Assembly: GCF_002916655.1 (NCBI RefSeq)
Contig: NZ_PPSM01000004.1
Coordinates: 50,737-114,736 of the forward strand
Length of the DNA: 64,000 nt
Direction of reading: 5' to 3'
DNA from: Novosphingobium sp. HII-3
GTDB taxonomy: Bacteria > Pseudomonadota > Alphaproteobacteria > Sphingomonadales > Sphingomonadaceae
Part shown: piece after piece, positions 60,242 to 64,000 of the stretch
How positions within the stretch are numbered: position 1 is the stretch's first letter
Layout of the letters: every line of letters starts with the position of its first letter
Notes under the pieces: generated by a model
Databases searched by the model: none
Told to the model about the DNA's origin: nothing
The model's input: only the letters and a program-made list of their open reading frames with translations
Made by a program: the position numbers and the translations under genes

Positions 60242-60778
60242 TCAAAGCAACCGCCCCAAAGCTTCGGCGCCTACCAGAACCGCGGCAAGCGTGATTGCGA
60301 TCAGCAGCGCGAACATCAATACGAGCCCTACCCGGCCCAGCTTGCCAAGCTTTTCGTCCAATGCCTGTAGTCCGAACGGGCGTTCACCCTGATTGAGAAT
60401 TTCCTGGCTCCCTCCGACCGTCTCGATCACAGAATCACTTGGAGGTTGGGAGGCTTCCAGGGCTTCCGCTTCCCTTTCCACGCTGCCCGGGTGCCCGTCG
60501 ACTGCATCCGGCCCGTATGTGGTTTTCCCACATATGGCCTGAAGTTCTGCATACTTGCGAACAGTATCCTTGCGGTTGGCGGTCCCCCACTTCTCACGGA
60601 CGGCCGCTATCCGCTGATCGACCGTGTTGGGAGCGATATTGAGCTCCCGAGCGATCTCCTTGGTGATGAGGTGGCGGCTGAGCAACTCGAGGACCTCGAT
60701 CTGCTTAGCGGTCAATTGCCCCAGCATTTCTGCGGCCTTTTGTTCACTCAGCAAGATCCAGGATGCTCCCTCTACCAT
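60242..60778 (-). CDS. LuxR-type DNA-binding protein with a C-terminal membrane anchor
   Basis: 178 residues from the ATG at 60778. A LuxR/NarL-type helix-turn-helix is at the N-terminus: LGQLTAKQIEVLELLSRHLI, KEIARELNIAPNTVDQRIAA. A long linker follows and a single membrane segment closes the protein (VGLVLMFALLIAITLAAVLV). The layout places the DNA-binding domain in the cytosol, tethered to the membrane, with nothing in the periplasm. Activation by release or by a membrane partner is possible. No receiver or autoinducer domain is present. Confidence 0.78.
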   Translation of the reverse strand: MVEGASWILLSEQKAAEMLGQLTAKQIEVLELLSRHLITKEIARELNIAPNTVDQRIAAVREKWGTANRKDTVRKYAELQAICGKTTYGPDAVDGHPGSVEREAEALEASQPPSDSVIETVGGSQEILNQGERPFGLQALDEKLGKLGRVGLVLMFALLIAITLAAVLVGAEALGRLL

Positions 60779-61087
60779 CGATGCGGGTCGAAGACCCCAG
60801 CCTTCGGAGCGGCAAGGGCAACCCTGCATTCAGAATGGCGGCTCCTAGACCCGAACATGGGAATTTGGACAATCCTCAAACACACTTCGAGCAAGGATCC
60901 TTGCTTTTGGGACGCCCCACGATGCCCTATTCTGACTGAGAACAGCGTTCTAGCGACACTCTTGGATATGGGGAAGAAACACAATATCGGTCGCGCGACG
61001 TTGACGTGTTGCAATCGACTCTCAAAAAACGGCCCATCGCTGCTGACAAGGTGACCTCCGCGCAGCTCGCATCGAGAGAGCGAAACG

Positions 61088-61288
61088 ATGGTGCAATTCC
61101 AAGACCTGCAAATCCTGCTTGCCGCAAATGCGCAATTCGACGCTACTGAGTGCGTCGATGATCTTGAGATCGACGAGCTGGAGATCGTGTGTGCCCGCGT
61201 TCTTGCCTCGGATCCCTTTGAGCCTCTTGCCTATATGCTGGCGCCTGTCCTGGCCCATGCTCGTGAACTGCAAGAAACTGACGACTGA
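61088..61288 (+). CDS. Small acidic hypothetical protein
   Basis: 66 residues, very acidic (QFDATECVDDLEIDELEIVC). The start at 61088 has GAGAGAGCG upstream. No membrane segment. It precedes a GntR-like protein gene by 52 bases and could be co-transcribed. Function unknown. Confidence 0.5.
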   Translation: MVQFQDLQILLAANAQFDATECVDDLEIDELEIVCARVLASDPFEPLAYMLAPVLAHARELQETDD

Positions 61289-61340
61289 GCCTCGCGTCAG
61301 GCTGATTTCCGCGCCTAACACGTTGTGTTAAGCAACCATT

Positions 61341-62027
61341 ATGGAAATTCAGAATGACCTTACCGCGCTCTACGAAGAGGCCGCGCGCGAACTCCGCGCC
61401 TCGAATGACGCGAAGCTCGAAGACCTGAAATGGCGTATCACCAGAGCGCAGGTGTATGAGCATTCGATAACGCCCGCGCTGCTCGCCAAACTGTTTAACG
61501 AGACGCCGGAATGGGGAACGGCGAGCTTCGCAGCTTTGCGGACAGGCGGGTTCATCCAGCACTCCCTCAGCCAATTTGGGTGGGTACGCCTCGATCCTGA
61601 CAGTGCAGCCCATTATTTTGACATTCTGGCCGCGATCGAAGCTGTGGTGTCCTTGCGCTGCCGCTATCTCGATCTTCGCCCAGTGCTGCCAAGGCTCAAG
61701 ATGCATCTGAGAGCGATCGACCGGCACGCAAAAGCAAACGACGTGTTCGAGGTTTGCCTCAACGCCCAGCGATTGTTTCTTGTGCTGGTTGCTGCGGTTG
61801 ATGCACCCGATCTCTTTCGCGACTACGCCGCGATCGCCAAGGCCAGCATGGTCTATGCTTGGTGCGCCTCGCTCGATGAAAATGCCGCCGCATCCGTCAG
61901 CACGTCCATGCGCACGCTGGTTAAGGCCCTGGCCGATCATGACGGCGTCACAGCAGCCCGTACCGCCACGTTCCTGAGAGGAATGCCTTCCGCTACAGGC
62001 AATCCGTTAATTCCGATGTCGTGCTAG
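61341..62027 (+). CDS. GntR/FCD-like protein A
   Basis: 228 residues. An N-terminal winged-helix-like part (ARELRASNDAKLEDLKWRIT, EWGTASFAALRTGGFIQHSL) is followed by a six-helix bundle-like region (FDILAAIEAVVSLRCRYLDL, LFLVLVAAVDAPDLFRDYAA) that resembles the FCD ligand domain of FadR/GntR regulators. Recognition is by pattern only. Its 3' end overlaps by four bases the convergent gene at 62024, which has the same organisation, so the two may be divergent paralogues. Confidence 0.6.
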   Translation: MEIQNDLTALYEEAARELRASNDAKLEDLKWRITRAQVYEHSITPALLAKLFNETPEWGTASFAALRTGGFIQHSLSQFGWVRLDPDSAAHYFDILAAIEAVVSLRCRYLDLRPVLPRLKMHLRAIDRHAKANDVFEVCLNAQRLFLVLVAAVDAPDLFRDYAAIAKASMVYAWCASLDENAAASVSTSMRTLVKALADHDGVTAARTATFLRGMPSATGNPLIPMSC

Positions 62028-62812
62028 GCCACCACGTTCCTGGCTACGCCCGGGGCGCGGTCGGCGGACAGATAGAGCGGATAGTACGGATGCGACATGG
62101 CAAGCGTGCGGTCCCTGATGTCTGGTTCGCGCACGTTGTTGCAGTGTGAAAGAGCCTCGAGGTCGAACTTCATCGCCGGGTTTTGACTTAACGCGATATC
62201 GATTGCTCTTCGAAGATTGGAATAGACCTCGGCTTGGTTCTGGTGCGCATGGGCAATGTCGCCGTTGAGGGAATCTCGATTGAACCGAGCGACCTTGGCG
62301 ATCATCGTTCGCAGGGCTGATCGGCCCACCATCAGATTGAACAGGTGGCGATAGAAAGCTTGGGGTATGAGCTTGTATACCACTTCGGCAATGGTCCGGC
62401 GCTCGCCTGCACGGAAGAGGATGCTCATCCACTCCATACTGCGCAGATAGAAGGCTTCTTCCTTGGGATCGGTGTCGACAAGGACACCTGCGAGCCGCTG
62501 AAGTCCTATCAAGCGCGGGCCCTTTTCGGCGACAACGCGCGTGGTGGAAATCTGCACGAAGACCTCGAGCCGATCGGCGCATTCGAGGATGTTCTCGGCG
62601 GTCCAGATTGCGCGCGTGTAGCTCTTCTGATGGCGGTTCAGATAGCCATCGCTGGCGAGAGCGTTAAGCACTCCGATGGTTGCCGGCCGCGACAGTTCAC
62701 CCGGCCGCATGAACATTGCAGTGGTAAGGCGCTCACCTTGTGCAAACTCATGAGCGAGGATGCGGCGGCGCATGTCCAGGTAGAACTTCAGCTGGGCGGC
62801 TTGGGGCATCAT
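62024..62812 (-). CDS. GntR/FCD-like protein B
   Basis: 262 residues. N-terminal winged helix (AQLKFYLDMRRRILAHEFAQ, SRPATIGVLNALASDGYLNR) with a GntR-style arrangement, then a helical FCD-like domain (ECADRLEVFVQISTTRVVAE, EEAFYLRSMEWMSILFRAGE). GntR regulators bind operators as dimers and respond to small metabolites. The metal-binding histidines of typical FCD domains were not identified. Convergent overlap with protein A suggests that the pair moved together. Confidence 0.68.
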   Translation of the reverse strand: MMPQAAQLKFYLDMRRRILAHEFAQGERLTTAMFMRPGELSRPATIGVLNALASDGYLNRHQKSYTRAIWTAENILECADRLEVFVQISTTRVVAEKGPRLIGLQRLAGVLVDTDPKEEAFYLRSMEWMSILFRAGERRTIAEVVYKLIPQAFYRHLFNLMVGRSALRTMIAKVARFNRDSLNGDIAHAHQNQAEVYSNLRRAIDIALSQNPAMKFDLEALSHCNNVREPDIRDRTLAMSHPYYPLYLSADRAPGVARNVVA

Positions 62813-62891
62813 TGCCTCTTATGCGTGACCGTGTTTTGTTGCGACCGATTGGTTTCATCAGCAAGCTTTATTAACCAACCTTTCCCCCAAT

Positions 62892-62933
62892 ATCACGCCT
62901 CGCGCTGGCGTTTGGCCGCGAGGCATGATATTT
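62892..62933 (+). promoter_or_regulatory. Strong hairpin in the leader of a tiny gene
   Basis: TATCACGCCTCGCG (from about 62890) pairs with CGCGAGGCATGATA over 14 bases with one mismatch around a 12-nt loop. It is not followed by a T run beyond ATATTTTT, and lies 20 bases before the small gene at 62954. It may be an attenuator, an operator or a terminator that the small gene depends on. Confidence 0.6.
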
Positions 62934-62953
62934 TTGAGGAAAGGAGTTATGCC

Positions 62954-63124
62954 GTGAAGCACGCCAGCCCATTCAACGACTTCGTGCCGTTCCAGAACGG
63001 CGTTGCCGAGGATCTGCCGTTCCACAATGGCGCGCCTGTCCAGGCAGAGGTTACCTCAATCGGCGAGTGGATTATCTTTCTCGTCGGAGCGGCGCTCGTT
63101 ATCGGAGGTATCTTGTTTGGGTAG
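62954..63124 (+). CDS. Tiny membrane protein
   Basis: 56 residues from the GTG at 62954, with AAGGAG eight bases upstream. The N-terminal part repeats a motif (DFVPFQNGVAEDLPFHNGAP, two F-x-NG units); the C-terminal part is one membrane segment (WIIFLVGAALVIGGILFG) ending the protein. It resembles small single-pass accessory proteins. No homologue recognised. Its leader hairpin suggests post-transcriptional control. It converges on the traG remnant. Confidence 0.55.
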   Translation: MKHASPFNDFVPFQNGVAEDLPFHNGAPVQAEVTSIGEWIIFLVGAALVIGGILFG

Positions 63125-63128
63125 CGAT

Positions 63129-63873
63129 CTAACGATCGCGACCCTCAAACCATTTCTTTCCTAACTTATCGCCGGCCTTCGCTGGAAGTGCAGCAGCATC
63201 CCTGATCGCGCTCTCCCGATGCTCCTCATGGGCTTGGTGCTGCCGCGAAATCGACCCTCTGCCCTCCTGGATCTCTCGGGAAACTTCGTCGGCATAATGC
63301 GCAAAACCGCCACTACCGCTTGAACCACCTTCACCCGCTGTGGCTCCGAGACTCCCACGTAAATCAGCTTCGCTGAAATCACTTGGGCCCTGCACTGAGC
63401 CACGCAGTTCGGTGGGCGGCACGAGCTCGTCCCGCACGGGCTCCATAATGTCGTCGATGTAATCCTTTGCAATACGATCGACGATCATTTCGCGAGCGCG
63501 CATCTGGGTCGGACTAAGATCCACGGCCTGCAAAGAGGGAGCGCCAAGCGCTCTGAACTCGGCGCTATTGGCATATTCCTGATACCTACTAGCAATAATC
63601 TGCGAGAGATCCTGACTAACCTGAACCCCGCCGCCTTCGCGCATCGTCCACGTGGTGCCCAGGGAACGCGAGGCCTCATCAATTTCCGCAAGCTGCCTGT
63701 CGATCGAGCGTATCTCTTCGACTGTTTTGTCGCGGAACGATCTCCTTTCTGAGTAGCCCTCGTTACGTGAGAAGTCCCCAGAGCGGTTGTAAGCCTCTTC
63801 ACTTCGCCGAACATCTTCAGAGGCATCTTCGCTTTGCCGAGAGTTATCGCTGTGGCTCGACGTCGACCTCGAG
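63129..63873 (-). pseudogene. traG: TraG, 3' part cut by an IS21-type element
   Basis: About 247 residues in an unbroken frame up to the IS end. The readable part has the C-terminus of F-type TraG: REGGGVQVSQDLSQIIASRY, QYEYANSAEF-like and QMRAREMIVDRIAKDYIDDI, then a Gly/Ser-rich tail. Upstream it is polar and repetitive (EEIRSIDRQLAEIDEASRSL). TraG acts in mating-pair stabilisation and entry exclusion. The N-terminal membrane part lies beyond 63874, outside or on the far side of the insertion. Transfer function is likely impaired here. Confidence 0.78.
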
Positions 63874-64000
63874 TGAGAACACCGGGAATAAAAGGGGCCA
63901 CGGACCGGACCGGAGCACCGGGATAAAAAAGGGCCAGTCCTGTTAGACCTTCGCTTTTGTGCGGAGGTGGAAGGATGAAGAGAGTGGAGCTTTATCAGAA
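63874..64000 (+). mobile_element. IS21-family element, left end
   Basis: The end starts TGAGAACACCGGG and holds two near-identical 23-base repeats (ACACCGGGAATAAAAGGGGCC and GCACCGGGATAAAAAAGGGCC, about 63879 and 63915), the multiple transposase-binding sites typical of IS21 ends. At 63975 an ORF starts MKRVELYQ, the usual start of IstA. The element runs off the window. Confidence 0.8.
63975..64000 (+). CDS. istA: IstA transposase, first residues
   Basis: Eight residues (MKRVELYQ) from the ATG at 63975 with GGAGG upstream; the start matches IstA proteins of IS21 elements. Incomplete at the window edge. Confidence 0.65.

Overview
The window looks like an accessory replicon, most likely a conjugative plasmid, of an alphaproteobacterium of the Sphingomonadaceae (Sphingomonas/Sphingobium/Novosphingobium type). 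This is an inference from gene content: an iteron-controlled RepA of the alphaproteobacterial replication-initiator-A type, a MobF relaxase with its coupling protein, a DUF2493 plasmid protein, several toxin-antitoxin pairs, high GC, and many insertion elements. No rRNA, tRNA or CRISPR array was seen.

Layout. 1-5.8 kb: end of a RelE-like toxin, SSB, small plasmid hypotheticals, a DUF2493 protein and a striking 185-bp tandem satellite (3741-4761). 5.8-14.5 kb: a transfer region in the order palindrome-rich leader (candidate oriT), ribbon-helix-helix accessory protein, TraD/TrwB coupling protein, TraI/TrwC relaxase-helicase, then three small genes including a DUF2726 protein, and a CsgG-like exported protein. 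14.6-20.7 kb: a complete 6.1-kb Tn3-family transposon with 40-bp inverted repeats, four unknown passenger genes, and a transposase broken by one frameshift; it has no target duplication and abuts a 5'-truncated lysR gene. 21.4-25.1 kb: an acyltransferase gene split by an IS5-family element that carries a small passenger gene and is itself split by an IS110/IS1111-type element.

25.5-32.1 kb: the replication and maintenance module: exported proteins, ParDE, RepA flanked on both sides by 20-bp iterons, a second helix-turn-helix protein, and a ParA/ribbon-helix-helix partition pair. ParA carries an in-frame TAA. Five exact copies of the 9-mer TGTAGACAT lie around this module and probably mark operator/centromere sites. 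32.1-55.3 kb: a large Wzx/Wzy-type exopolysaccharide locus. A minus-strand run of about 17 kb encodes the initiating sugar transferase, TviC/TviB-like enzymes for an N-acetylgalactosaminuronic acid, a MurJ-like flippase, glycosyltransferases, an asparagine-synthase-like amidotransferase, an EpsG-like polymerase, a beta-helix protein and RmlCBDA for dTDP-rhamnose. The divergent plus-strand operon encodes an O-antigen-ligase/polymerase-like protein, Wza, the tyrosine autokinase Wzc and two unknown exported or anchored proteins.

55.3-64 kb: a decayed IS3 remnant, VapBC, a tyrosine recombinase, assorted small membrane, exported and regulatory genes (GFA protein, membrane-anchored LuxR-type regulator, two convergent GntR-like proteins, a tiny membrane protein preceded by a strong hairpin) and the 3' end of a TraG gene cut by an IS21-family element at the window edge. 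The truncated traG suggests that mating-pair genes lay to the right and that transfer may be damaged.
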